Below are positions 53,247 to 64,000 of a stretch of DNA of 64,000 nt, one piece after another (the stretch's first letter is position 1; each line of letters starts with the position of its first letter). The stretch is from Cheilinus undulatus (lineage: Eukaryota > Chordata > Actinopteri > Labriformes > Labridae). Made by a program: the position numbers and the translations under genes. The stretch is taken from the NCBI RefSeq assembly GCF_018320785.1, contig NC_054884.1:25917667-25981666 (forward strand), read 5' to 3'. Below the pieces are notes generated by a model. It did no database searches. It saw only the letters and a list, made by a program, of their open reading frames with translations, and was not told where the DNA came from.

Positions 53247-53480
53247 CCGCCACTTGACAGCCGCCTTACATTTAGGCTTTTCACATTATGTTGTAGCCAC
53301 GGCGGTAGCAAGTGACAGCTTACTTCCGCATCATACAACGTCAAAGCAAGAGGAAGACGTGTGATTTCCGATTAACTTTCAGAATAAAAGCCGACAAAAC
53401 ACTCAAGGATAAAGATGAAAGAGACAAGATCAGCAGTGTTTGGCAGCTATTTTTAATTTATTCTTAGTCTGATTCTTTGG
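53247..53480 (-). promoter_or_regulatory. pstk: pstk promoter and 5' UTR region
   Basis: GC-rich sequence immediately upstream of the pstk ATG, grading into AT-rich repeat at about 53,480. A CGGAAGTAAG motif on the minus strand (plus 'cttacttccg', 53,321-53,330) is an ETS-type site like those of the neighbouring housekeeping promoter. Start site not determined. Confidence 0.45.
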
Positions 53481-53499
53481 ATTAAAATTCTCTTTGGTT

Positions 53500-53975
53500 T
53501 AAGTCACATTTTAATCTTTATTCTTAGTTTAGTTTTGGTCGACAAAAACTCAAAACATTTAGTCCACTTTAGTCAACAAAAAAGCCTTAGCCACATTTAT
53601 AATTAGTTTAGATGTAAAACACTCAAATTACTGGACGATAATTACTTTGACTTTAAATACACCAGTGAAAATACTGACATACCTTACATGTACAATGAAG
53701 AATTATTATTATCAAAGATCTTTTTTACCTACTATTAGTCTAGTCTTCTTACAGGAGAGGATTAGGACCACTGAAAAAAAAACTGAGACACAATCTTTTT
53801 TACTTGCAAAATATAGGCCAGAATTCTGACTTTTTTCTCACAAGTAAAAAAATATTACATCACATTTTCTTTTTCAGTGGCCCTAAACCTTTTCCGTATC
53901 TTCCTCATGGAAATAAAGTAGCTGACGATCATTTTTAGTAATAGTTTTTGTTGACAAAATTAACACTAAACATCA
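53500..53975. repeat. Interspersed repeat with 'agttttggtcgacaaaaact' ends
   Basis: The left part contains 'agttttggtcgacaaaaact' near 53,530 and 'cactttagtcaacaaaa' near 53,565. The right part ends with 'atagtttttgttgacaaaat' near 53,942. The 'ttagtc/gacaaaa' texture recurs. It hosts the foldback element at 53,759-53,890. Class unknown. Confidence 0.5.
53759..53890. mobile_element. Foldback (palindromic) MITE
   Basis: The outer ends 'attaggaccactgaaaaa' and 'tttttcagtggccctaa' are inverse copies. The arms continue inward ('tttttacttg' against 'caagtaaaaa') to the exact palindrome cagaattctg at 53,819-53,828. The full 132 bp can fold as one hairpin. There is no coding capacity. Confidence 0.8.
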
Positions 53976-54753
53976 AGTCACTTGTTTGGCTTTTTGGACT
54001 AAAATCGCTGGCTATGTGTAATACTAAATCTGAGCTGTGAAAAATTCATCACATGCTGTTGCAGTCAAATCTAAATTTTTGCCAAAGATGACATTTGATT
54101 TTTACATGGCTTCAAAAGATTCACCTTTACTGTGACAAATCTACTCTGATACTGTAATATGGCAGCAAATATGGCAGAACATGAGGAGGATGAAGACAAA
54201 GATAAGATGGAGAAAACTTAAACTGGACATCTAAATGGACTTGCCTTGAGTGAGAACAAGCATAAATGGGAGACGGGGATGGATGTGTAGGGTTGGCTTA
54301 GGCTGTGGAGCATACAGTGATTTTTCAAGGCCCAGATCTGGATATGCTTTAGATTTATGTATATATATATGTCACTTATTTGTGCCTGTAGGGCTTTTTC
54401 AGATTACCAGAGTGACATAAACTAGAACCCCACTGATAGTATTGAGAACTAATTAAAAAGCATGAAAACACTTACCTAATATGTATTTTATTACAATCAA
54501 TACATTGAAAATGACAATACAGACTTTTAAAAAAAATTACACATAGCAATGAAGATTGGTGATTTTCTTTTAAAAATACATAAATACACAAATAACTCCA
54601 CCTTATCCACCACCATTTCAGAGTTGACCACATAAAACTTCAGCATCAAGTGACAGTGAGTCTTACAATCACAGCTGTAGAATTGTCTCTTACTTCATTG
54701 TCAAGCAGAATACTGCATATATTTACAATACAATTGTTAATATTGGAGTAGAA
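53976..54753 (-). other. Space between pstk and the ADAM gene, including ADAM 3' UTR
   Basis: A minus-strand AATAAA (plus TTTATT, 54,487-54,492) lies about 260 bases past the ADAM stop and is a probable polyadenylation signal. The rest has no recognised feature. Confidence 0.5.
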
Positions 54754-57700
54754 CTACATTGGTGGATGCTTTGCAGGGATTGGTTTTGGTACTCCTGGAC
54801 CCTGCCGAGGAGCTGGAGGGTATGCAGCAGCAGGAGTGGGGGCAGGAGAAAGGCCGGCTTCTTCTTTCCAGTAATCCAGTTCCCCATACTTAAATCTGAC
54901 AGAAAAACATTCCATTAAACCAGTTATACTGGTATTCGTGTTATGGATAACGGCGTTAAGGATAGAGAGAAGGTTAAATCAGATCATACCCAGGAACTGG
55001 AGGCATGGAAGATGGTGGATATCCGTTCTGAAATCAGAGGGAAGAACAAGTTACATCCCAGCTGTTTAGGATGAAAACAAAACCAGTATCTCACTTGCTG
55101 ATTTCCTTATTTTGTTACTAAAATTAAGACATGGTTTCCTACAGCAAAATTAATACGTTTTTTCCTCCAAAACCAAAAATATTTACCCCATCATGATGTG
55201 ACTGTAGTGGAGGCTGGTTGGAGACAGCCCTTGGTACATCTTGGGTTGGCTGTGAATGTGAATTTCCTTTGTGAGCATTACCTGGCCTAAGAAAGAAAAA
55301 AAAAAAGCTAAATCTTTATCAAAATAACAATCTGTGGAATTTGACTTTTTTTAAGAGAGATGATGTTTACTTAGGGAGTCTCTTTAGACATGGGTCAAGG
55401 GATTCCCTCCTGAAGAAGTAAAGCAGCAGCAGAATGAGGAGGATCAGAAGAGGAACCACCAGCAGGAAGAAGATCAAAAGGCCGTTCCGAAGGGAGTGGT
55501 CTGTAGTTACACAAATAAATAAAGGTTATGTGTGGCTAAGGAACAGCTCTGAATAATTAACTGTTGGCTACACCCAAGATTCAATACATTCTCTCTGACA
55601 TGACAAACAACATGCATGCAAGAATAAAAAGCTGGAATGGGGTCAGGGTGCTGAAGGGACAACTTATAGGGTGGAGCACATGTCAAAAAGAATGATAATT
55701 ATAATGATAATAACATATAAACTATGATAATAAAACATTTCTGAAACATGTTTGAATTTCCGAGTGAAACATTAACAAGTCCTTTTCACACTTGTAATCC
55801 TGAAATTTGAGAATTTTCTAACTTGTTTGTTTACAGTTAATTTAGGAGAACTTTCTGAATTGGAAAAGTGGCACAAAATAAAGTCTTATTTTTGGGCACT
55901 TTTCAAAAAACAAAGGGTAAACCCCCCCCAAATTATTTTGATTTGGGGCACTTTATGCATTGTAAAGTGCCAAGAAACTATGGCATTTTTGGGGGGCACT
56001 TTCTGAATTAGAAAAGTGTCCCAAAATGAAGACGTCAAATTTTGGCACTTTCTGAATCGGAGGAGTTAACCAGTTATCACATTCTGAATTTTTGTTAATT
56101 TTTTTTTGTTACATTGCGCATTGTTATTACATTATCAGCTTTTACAAGGCCAAAACAATGACCACCACTTTAATTTTTTATGTCCACACTACATTTGTCA
56201 AAAGTTAATAACATTTTGAGAGACAGTGATTTTTACTTTCTCATAAACCTTATAAATTTAATACTTATTATGTCTGCAGTAAGCAACTGCTATTACGTTA
56301 TGGTAAATATATTACATTAAAAGCTGCAGATTTGAGTTATGTTTGGGGTTTATTACATTTGTGTTGGTTATTATGCTTGCAGGTGTTACAGGGATGGCAG
56401 TTGTATATGGAAGGAAGCTTGTGTAAAAAGCATATATGACACATGATCAAGCCTCAAGATGACACATAAATGAAACAAAAGGGCATTCTCGTTGATGTAA
56501 ACACAAAGCTGAGAACAACAAACCCAGAGGGAGTTTGAATTCACACTATCATTTAAAAGTCATTGCTCTGTGCTATATTTAGTTAAGCCTCATACAATAT
56601 CCCGTGTATGTATAAATGTTTAAAAAAATGTATATACATACAGTAGGAGTCATAGACAAATCAAAAGGGTAAGTTTAACACTAGTAAAATGATCAAGGAA
56701 AAGAAACATTCTCATATCATCATAGAGAATAGAAAACAATCAGGATGCACTGCCAGCAGAACACTGTATGATTAATACATGAGATATGTGAAGCCCCAAC
56801 ACATGGCATCTATAGTCAATGGAAACTTGTATTATGTTACCACATATCTATCCATGCATTTAAGAGTTCGTAGCTGATTTCATTATGATGGATCCACTAA
56901 AATATAAGTGCTTTATCTTGAATAAAATACATAAGTGTACATAATGTGTCCTTAATGTTTAAAAGTAAATGGATAAAATGAGTCCAAACCCACCTATCAT
57001 AGCAGGGCCGCTGTCTATGCTTCCACCTCGCCCTGTTTTGTCACAGTTTGGTGGTGCCCACCCATTGTCACAGTGGCAGTGTCCTCTGTCATTACAGACC
57101 TGAAGGACAAACAACAACATCAGAAATGTCAGTATTGGGTGTTGATGTAAGGAAAAATGGAAAGAAAATACTGTCTCACTCTCACCCCTTTGCCATGGCA
57201 GGTGGTTCGCGCTTCACAGTCCAAGTTGGGCAGCAGAGCGGAAGCATTCACACATTCAAAGTCCAGGCAGGTCTAAAAAAGAGAAGACTTGTTATTTATC
57301 TACGTAGTCAAATCACTAAATGCTCATCATTAGCATGACTTTCACAATGACAGCACTCTTCTGGAACACGTTTAAGAGTATCACCTCCTGGTTACATTCC
57401 GTCTCATTTGGATGTGTACTTAATACTTTGTCTGCTCACCTTTCCTTTCGCACATGGGCTGCCAGCGTTAACATAGGCAGGATCTAACACATCCGTGCCC
57501 AGGTTAAAGTGTGCATTAACACACTTTTCCCCCTCAATGATCACGATACTGGCCTGGGCACCAGGAGGTGGGTTGTTAAGGTCCACATCAGTGCACTGCA
57601 ACTTTCCACACATGGCATTTCTGCAGAATAGCACAGAGCAGAGTAAAGTCAAATCAAACAGTTGCCAAGTAATTCAAAGTTAGAATAAAAAAACACAACT

Positions 57701-60700
57701 GGTATATGGTTACTTTAGCTTGTAAACAGGAAAGCATTTACATTATCAAGATGTTGCATAGTTTAAGTAAGAGGAAAGCAAAGAGAAAAACAAGAGGCTG
57801 ATCTTGTAGCTGTTGCTCATTGTTTGGAGTTGTGTGCCAGAGTAGGCTTCAACTACTGAAGAGGACATAAAAACATTTAAAAGCTTGCAAACAATGCAGA
57901 TACCTCCCGCACTGGACAAATAGTATAACGACAAAACAACAAGATCCTTTAATCAAAAGCAAAGAAATGTCTCCTGGTTGTGAGTGGCTTTGAGGTGTAT
58001 GGAGATACAACTCGACGTATGTTTATGGTCAAATATTCAGGTTCTCATACTTTAAATTCATATTAATCAATTTGAATAAAAAGACTGTGATAAAGAAAAT
58101 TCTGTCTTGTATTATATGTTGAAGTATATCTACCACTGATATAAATTAAAACATTCTCACTAAATTGTCGTATATCAACTTTTGCTTCGTCTGTCACTAC
58201 TGAGGTGTCCTGAGGACACCCCCACCCCACCCTTAAATCTGACAGAGGTCAGCCCAGTTCAAACCAAAGACTCGCAACATGATACTGTTTTCGAAAGTTG
58301 TGATAGACAGTTGCAGCAGAGTGAAATGCCTGTTATCTGACATTCTGTCAGATAAAATAATGCAGTGAGTTTTGGAAATGATTCTATTTATCCATTTTAA
58401 AACACAAATTTCAAATGGAAATTTCAGCCTGATAAGTACTCTTGTCCCCTTCACCAACTGTAAAGAGCACATGCGGCACTAAACTAGCTGTCAACTGGTG
58501 TGGACTAATAACCCTCATGCCGGAATCATACAGCCAAATGTAAAGTACCATCTTTCCAGTAGAGACAGATTGATTGCACTGTAACTTTAAAAATAAATCA
58601 CATTAAATTGAAACTGATCCTCCCTAATGTGTTGAGTTTCAGCTAAACTCACACAGCAGATAGACTGTTTCATATAGCCATTGCAGAGATATATTTCACA
58701 TTTATCTAGTAAGTGTTTGAGAAAGGCAGGACTTTTCAGAAAATTTTAAAAAGTTGATTGGATGAACGTTCTCTCTGTCACATATCACGGGCCAATCAGA
58801 GCGACAGGACAAAATGAGGTTGTACACATGCTCAGCTCCTGGAAGCTGGACAGGCAAATGCTACTTTATCTATCAACAGAGAAGCATGATGTGGATAAAA
58901 CTTATGATAAGGCCGATTGGGAAAAAAGTGAAACTGTTTTCTTCACCACAAGGAGCTTACAGTTAGGCTCTTGTTTTAATAAAGAAATGTGGTTGAGGTC
59001 TGATTAAACTGCCACTTTTCTACAGCTATATCCAGGCTAACTGCCACCGGCTTACAGTACAAGCCCCCCTTTCCCAGTAACCATTGCAAACTCATGCTGA
59101 AGCAGCTTGGCAGAAGATTGATAACATCTTTAACATCACAAATAGTTTTCATTGTATTCTTTGCTCTTTTATTTCATAAAGAAAGGTCCAGTTCTGATAA
59201 AACTGCTTCTATACTAAAGCTACATCTGAGCTAACGGCTACACTAAGCAGAAACCATTGCTATCAGCTCACAGTACAACTGAGACCCGCCCATAGCTACT
59301 GCCTGTTCTCCTCAAATGATACTGTTTAGTTTGAACTCTTTTTGGTTTGGTGTCGGGCCAATCCATCGGCTTTGCAAGGTTAAATCTCAGCTCATCTCGT
59401 AACAAATCTTTGGTCTGTATTGGCCTATAGTCACTTGGTGTGAGGTGAATGAATGAATGAAAAAGATTTCATTCATTAAGATTTCAGAACTAGTCAGCCT
59501 GACATTTTCTGAACTGCATAAGTGAAAACAGCTTGTTTGAACTTTAGAGAGAATCATAAACAAGCTGAAAAAGCTCTGTTCTGTCACTAAGCTGAGAACA
59601 ACTAATTCAGGGGGAGTTGACGTTGCTCCACAATATAGACTACACTAGATTTTTTTACTCTATTAATACTAAAAATGTTACACACTGAGCATTTCAAAAG
59701 ACTGCTGCTGCTTTATTTTAATAGATGCATGCTTTGTATGTTTACATACCTGTCGTTACGTCACATCATTCAAACAAATAAAATACTCACGCAAGACTGC
59801 ATTTGATATACTCTTGTCTGTTGTTGACTCCACAATTTCCAAACATATTCCCTTCCATGTTTGCATGCTGGAAGCAAATGTCAGCAGCTTTTCTAGCTTG
59901 ATCTGCCAAAGACAGAAAGATAATCCAAGATGAAATATCAGTTTCAAGAGAAGTTAATTAATACAGGCTGGTGTATTATTGGCTGGATTTTAAACACAAG
60001 TTGACTGAAATCAGGAGCCACATGTAACACAGGGTAAAACTCAGTCAGACATGGGGATTAAACCAAGCTTGACTATCTGTAAAAAAAAAAAAAAAATGAG
60101 TATCTAGTATTATTGACAGAACCTGGTGCAAAGAGATGTCTGCACTGGTAGTCGTATGTTTGACATCTCCCTTCATAGCAGTACGCAGCATTGTTAAGAC
60201 AAGTCAGGCCGTCCATCATGTAGAAGTCATCAGGACAGAATTCGGTCACGCCGTCACAGAATTCAGGAAGGTCACAGGTGTTAACGGATGCTCTGCATAC
60301 AGTTCCAGATACTCTGATCTAAAACAGGACACATGGGCAATAGTAGAGGACCTATTTTTCCTTTAGGAGTGTAAAAATGCTTTCTAAAGTGAACTGCATT
60401 ACCTTTATTTAGTTAAAGAACATCAGAGGATAACTCCAGTGTTAAGCCCAACATGATGCTTACCTTACATCTGTCACAGCAGAGTCCCTGAGAGCAGACT
60501 GACCCAGGTGTAAACTTGCAGGTGGCAGCATCACAGCAGTCATTTTCACATTCCTGGATGAAATTTAGATGGAGAAAAAAACATTCCATAAAGAAAACCA
60601 CAAGAATTAAATACAGACAGAATATGCTTCTTGTAAGGTTAGTGAAGTTGTAGACTGTCTGTGCACATTTAAAGTGAAGGTAAAAGCAACATGTGACTGT

Positions 60701-63700
60701 CAGAGTCCAATACATTGAAAAAGTACAAACCCAATTCCAGTATTAAATGTGACCCTGTCCCCACTTTTTTGAAATGTTTTGCTTTTATCAAATTCAAGAT
60801 GAGCTAAATCTGGGTTTATGAGATTTGCAAATCATTGTACTGCTTTAATTTAAATTTTACACAGCGCCCCAACTTTTTTGGATTTGGGGTTGTAGCTGTG
60901 AAAACTTCCAGCTGATATAGAAGTGTAAGGTCCAGTATATTTAAAGTTAGATTGCTCTTTTATGTGTGTATGATGTACTGTACCTCTGGTTTACCACAGT
61001 CACACTGCTCTCCTTTGTCCAGCCGGCCGTTGCCACATTCAGTAGTACCAACCACATCCGATGGGTGGGGCTGGTTTTTCAGACACCCACCTCCTCCATT
61101 GATGATCAGCTTTTCAAAGTCCTGTGCGCTGCAGGTGCTGAATTGTGTGGCCCCACTACAAAAAAGCATATATCACGTGACATTACAATCTTTGAATTTG
61201 TGCAGAAATGAGTTTATTTTGTTTTATTAGAAGTTATTTGTATGACATGGAGCACTATTAAAGATTTTTTACAAAAAAAAAAAACAAAAAACAGAAATAA
61301 ACCACTTTATCGGTCAAATATGAATGAAGAAGTAAACAGTCCAAAACACTATAGAGTTAAATCTTTTATGCATCCTTTTTTGCATCAAATGACACAAAGT
61401 CTGCATGTTGTTCTTAAAATTTGCATGGGTCAATAATTATGAAACACACATTTGTTGATTTTATTTCTGCCACAAAGCCTGCAAAAGACCAGCTTTTGTT
61501 GGGCGAACTGCTTTCCTATGATATATATAGTATGAAAGTTGTAGATTGCACTTGATGACACAGAGGCAAACTTTAAGCTATTGTAAGTTTATTTAAATTT
61601 TGGTGACCTTGTTGTTGAGGCATACCATATCTTTTTTTTTTTGCTAGTTTTTTTCTTTGGATGCTAAAGTATCATTTTTAGTCAAAAGAAAGACATTACG
61701 CTTATTCAATAGTCAAATGCATCTCTCACTTTGTATCAGAGTACGAAAATTTTTAAAAAGCTGTTTTGGCAGCAGGCAATACTCCCTGGTAACATTTTCA
61801 GACATTAAGAGCAGCAATATAGAAACTGTCAGATTGGTTTGGTTTGCTTTTAAAGTCAACAAAGAGGTATCAATTTTAATTTCAGCCTTCTTCATAACCA
61901 GCCAAAAAGCTCTCACATGAGCTTTTATTACATGGATCATTGATATTAACCAGTATAAAAAAAGAAAACACATACAATTTTTAAAAACTGAAAATAAAAT
62001 AAAATACTGAAAAATTACATTTGCATAAGTATTCAGACCCTTTGCAACAACACTCAAAGTATAACTGAAGTTCCTGCCATTTCTCTTGATTTTTGCTGAG
62101 ATGTCTCTACACCTTGACTGATGTCCACCGATGGTAAAATAAATTGACTGGGCATGATTTTGAAAGGCGCACACCTCTCTATAGAAGGCCTCACAGCTGA
62201 CAATGCATATCAGAACAAAAACCAAGCCATGAGGTCAAAGGAACAGCCTGCAGAGCTCAGACACAGGACTGTTGCAAGGCACAGATCTGGGAAAAGCTAC
62301 AAAGAATTTCTGCTACACTGAAGGTTCCCAAGAGCACAGTGGCCTCAGAAATTCTCAAATGGATGGCACAACCAGGACTCTTCCAAGATCTGGTGACCAG
62401 GCCAACCTGAATGACTGGGGGAGAAGGGCCATAGTAAGAGAGTTTACCATGAATCTTATGGTCACTCTGACCGCTCTGGGCTTATGGCACAGTGGCTGGA
62501 TGGAAACCTCTTTTCAGTGAAATAATTTAACACAGGTCGACTCAAATAAAGGTGTAAAAACTCCTTAGTGAAGATCCAAAGAAATTGGAGGCACCTGAGC
62601 TCAACTTCGGGTCTTTTTGGAAAGGGCCTGAGTACTTATGTCAATGTGATGTTTTAGTTTTTTTATATAAAGAAATTTGCAAAAAATTCTACAATTCTGT
62701 TTTCACATGACAGGGTACTGAGAGTACTGAAACTGACAAAAGTGAAGGGGGTCTAAACACTTTCTGAATGCAGTGTAGAGCGTGCCAGACTTCAATTCCT
62801 GTTTTCCTTCTATGTCATTAAACATATCACGGAGAATGTGTTACCTAGCACCGCCTCCCATGATGCAGGAATTCCCGTCACATGTGCAGCGATTGTCATC
62901 GTGATTCATGCCCAAGTTATGGCCCATCTCGTGTGCCAACACAGAGGAGAAACGAGGCACATTTTCATTTGAGAACTGTGAAAACACACCCAGAACAATC
63001 ACTCATAAAATTATAAACAGTCAGATGTATGATTCTGATCTGACAATTGAAAACGATTTTGAATATTTTTTAAACTGCAGTGAAAGAGAAAGAGACTGTT
63101 ATTCTTGATCCTTGAATCGAAAATCAGGATATATAGAAATAAGATTTTGTCATAATCTTTCAAAAGAGTTGAACTTTTGGATAAAGGAAATTCAGTTCAG
63201 GAAAAGAAGGGCAGCAAATAGGCATGCAAGTATTTGAAGGGATTTCAGGAGGTTAACAATTCTAAATTTCTTTACCTTAGGAATGTCGGAAACTAATTGT
63301 AATTTTGTAACACATATTCTCATACTCAGAAAGATATCATGTTAAAAGATTGTTGTCTTTGTTTTGTGTTGAGTCTTTAAAATGGATATCAAAGCACTGT
63401 AAGGCACAACAACAGAAAGACATTTAAGGAATCTGTTAGCCCAAAGAAAGTTGCCTCGTCATTGCTCTTCCTAATTCTGTGCTCAGGTCTAACCTGTTAA
63501 ACTTGTGTGCTGTTTGAGGCCAACGAGAATGAGTTGCAGTTATAGAACTATCCATCAATAATGCAGATGCAGGTGTCAGTTTCTGCACAAAAGCTCATGC
63601 TGCCACAGCACCCCGGTGTCAGCCGGTGTTAGAAGTTAAAGGGAAGCTGAACTTACCACGTTGATTCCTCCAGAGGTTGCTACAGAGCACACAGTCCCTA

Positions 63701-64000
63701 CAAAGGCCATTCCTAGGACACCTCCAGGATATGCGCTGGGTCGACCACTGAGAAGCAAGTGTACCAAGACACAAATTTGACCTCACTTTTCTAAGTATGC
63801 AGCTTGTATCTCACTATGCAATGATGTGAACTCTTTAAAAACTATAATCACCCAGCACTTACACAATAAGTTGACCGATATCATGCCTTAATCTTGGTAA
63901 CAGAGTTGCCCTCCTCCACTTCACAAAATTGCCTAACACTTCTCCTGCACTGCCCTCCACACTGAAGGGATTGCTGTCTTTGAAGATCTCCAAGCCCAAC
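54754..64000 (-). CDS. adam9: ADAM9-like membrane metalloprotease-disintegrin (3' part)
   Basis: Fourteen exons are seen: 63,863->64,000; 63,657-63,747; 62,845-62,975; 60,984-61,155; 60,464-60,553; 60,123-60,318; 59,791-59,902; 57,440-57,620; 57,186-57,272; 56,994-57,099; 55,371-55,500; 55,187-55,286; 54,990-55,027; 54,754-54,895. They join in one frame (about 570 residues). In order: metalloprotease with zinc site [12 protein letters not shown] (62,845-62,975 exon); disintegrin domain ([15 protein letters not shown] to CDLPEFCDG); Cys-rich domain; EGF-like [14 protein letters not shown]; a transmembrane helix ([20 protein letters not shown]); and a Pro-rich tail that may bind SH3 domains. 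The EGF/stalk GGSIDSGP and the VGLEI start match ADAM9 best. Signal peptide and prodomain lie beyond the window. The intact H-E-x-x-H-x-x-G-x-x-H implies an active sheddase. The exact paralogue is not certain. Confidence 0.93.
55850..56070. repeat. Degenerate tandem repeat in an ADAM intron
   Basis: Loose repeats of 'actttctgaattggaaaagtg', split here as 'actttctgaatt' and 'ggaaaagtg', with 'ggcactt' and 'cccaaaat' variants at 55,849, 55,985-56,025 and 56,044. A short C8 run lies at 55,922-55,929. Confidence 0.6.
58648..59379 (-). mobile_element. TTAA-flanked non-autonomous element in an ADAM intron
   Basis: Reverse-oriented copy of the element at 19,734-20,556. Its inverted left end reads 'ccttgcaaagccgatggatt', followed outside by TTAA (plus 59,380-59,383). 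The interior holds the same doubled unit ('cagttctgataaaactgc', 'gctcacagtacaactgag', and a second set at about 59,020-59,070). The other end matches 'tgcaatggatatatgaaag' of the first copy as 'tgcaatggctatatgaaac'. The right flank (plus 58,644-58,647) is TAAA instead of TTAA, probably mutated. Confidence 0.7.
60726..60892. mobile_element. Short Tc1-like MITE in an ADAM intron
   Basis: Flanked by TA at 60,724-60,725 and 60,893-60,894. The ends 'caaacccaattccag' and (inverted) 'caaccccaaatccaa' are imperfect inverted repeats. There is an internal 'tttgcaaatcattgtactgc'. Only 167 bp and non-coding. Confidence 0.8.
61975..62775 (+). mobile_element. Decayed Tc1-like element in an ADAM intron
   Basis: The right end 'actttctgaatgcagtg' plus TA (62,776-62,777) and the internal 'gcataagtattcagaccc' (62,023-62,040) are standard parts of a widespread fish Tc1 family. 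The plus strand keeps shifted pieces of the transposase N-terminal region around 62,230-62,460. The left terminal repeat is mostly missing and much of the gene is deleted. The 170-codon minus-strand frame at 61,713-62,225 is antisense to this element and its flank, so it is not a gene. Confidence 0.8.

Noticed and set aside
53067-53364. Several overlapping frames on both strands
   Set aside because: GC-rich first exon and promoter of pstk; only the frame with the P-loop is supported.
61713-62225. 170-codon minus-strand frame
   Set aside because: It runs through an ADAM intron and antisense to a Tc1-like remnant, with no family resemblance.

Overview
The window is teleost fish nuclear DNA. 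Its genes have many introns, its protein-coding genes match vertebrate orthologues in sequence and length, and it carries many Tc1/mariner-type elements and short inverted-repeat elements typical of fish. Nothing bacterial, viral or CRISPR-like is visible. Identifications come from reading translations and splice sites by eye, without a database search.

Layout. Positions 1-30,370 are a gene-poor flank. It holds decayed Tc1-like elements, tRNA-derived SINE remnants, a TTAA-flanked repeat family, a 1.1 kb tandem-repeat block, one near-intact Sleeping Beauty/Tdr1-like transposon (27,376-28,983), and several repeat-free segments that could be conserved regulatory elements. Positions 30,374-33,560 carry bub3 (minus strand). 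Positions 35,160-36,268 carry the two-exon homeobox gene hmx3 (minus). Positions 41,185-45,705 carry acadsb (minus, 11 coding exons, 432 aa). It is head to head with ikzf5 (plus, 46,390-48,913, 421 aa) across a compact shared promoter. Positions 50,826-53,246 carry pstk (minus, 6 exons, 348 aa). Positions 54,754 to the right edge carry the 3' part of an ADAM9-like metalloprotease gene (minus, 14 exons seen), with the active-site motif intact.

The order and relative orientation bub3-hmx3-acadsb-ikzf5-pstk match the human 10q26 block, inverted, except that hmx2, expected between hmx3 and bub3, is not there. That fits a teleost genome-duplication copy of the locus that lost hmx2. The ADAM9-like neighbour departs from the human order as I know it.

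The genes do not form a pathway. bub3 (spindle checkpoint), acadsb (isoleucine/short branched-chain acyl-CoA oxidation), ikzf5 (zinc-finger repressor) and pstk (selenocysteine-tRNA synthesis) look like housekeeping genes. hmx3 is a developmental regulator (inner ear, lateral line, neurons), and the surrounding gene-free DNA is the likely place for its enhancers.
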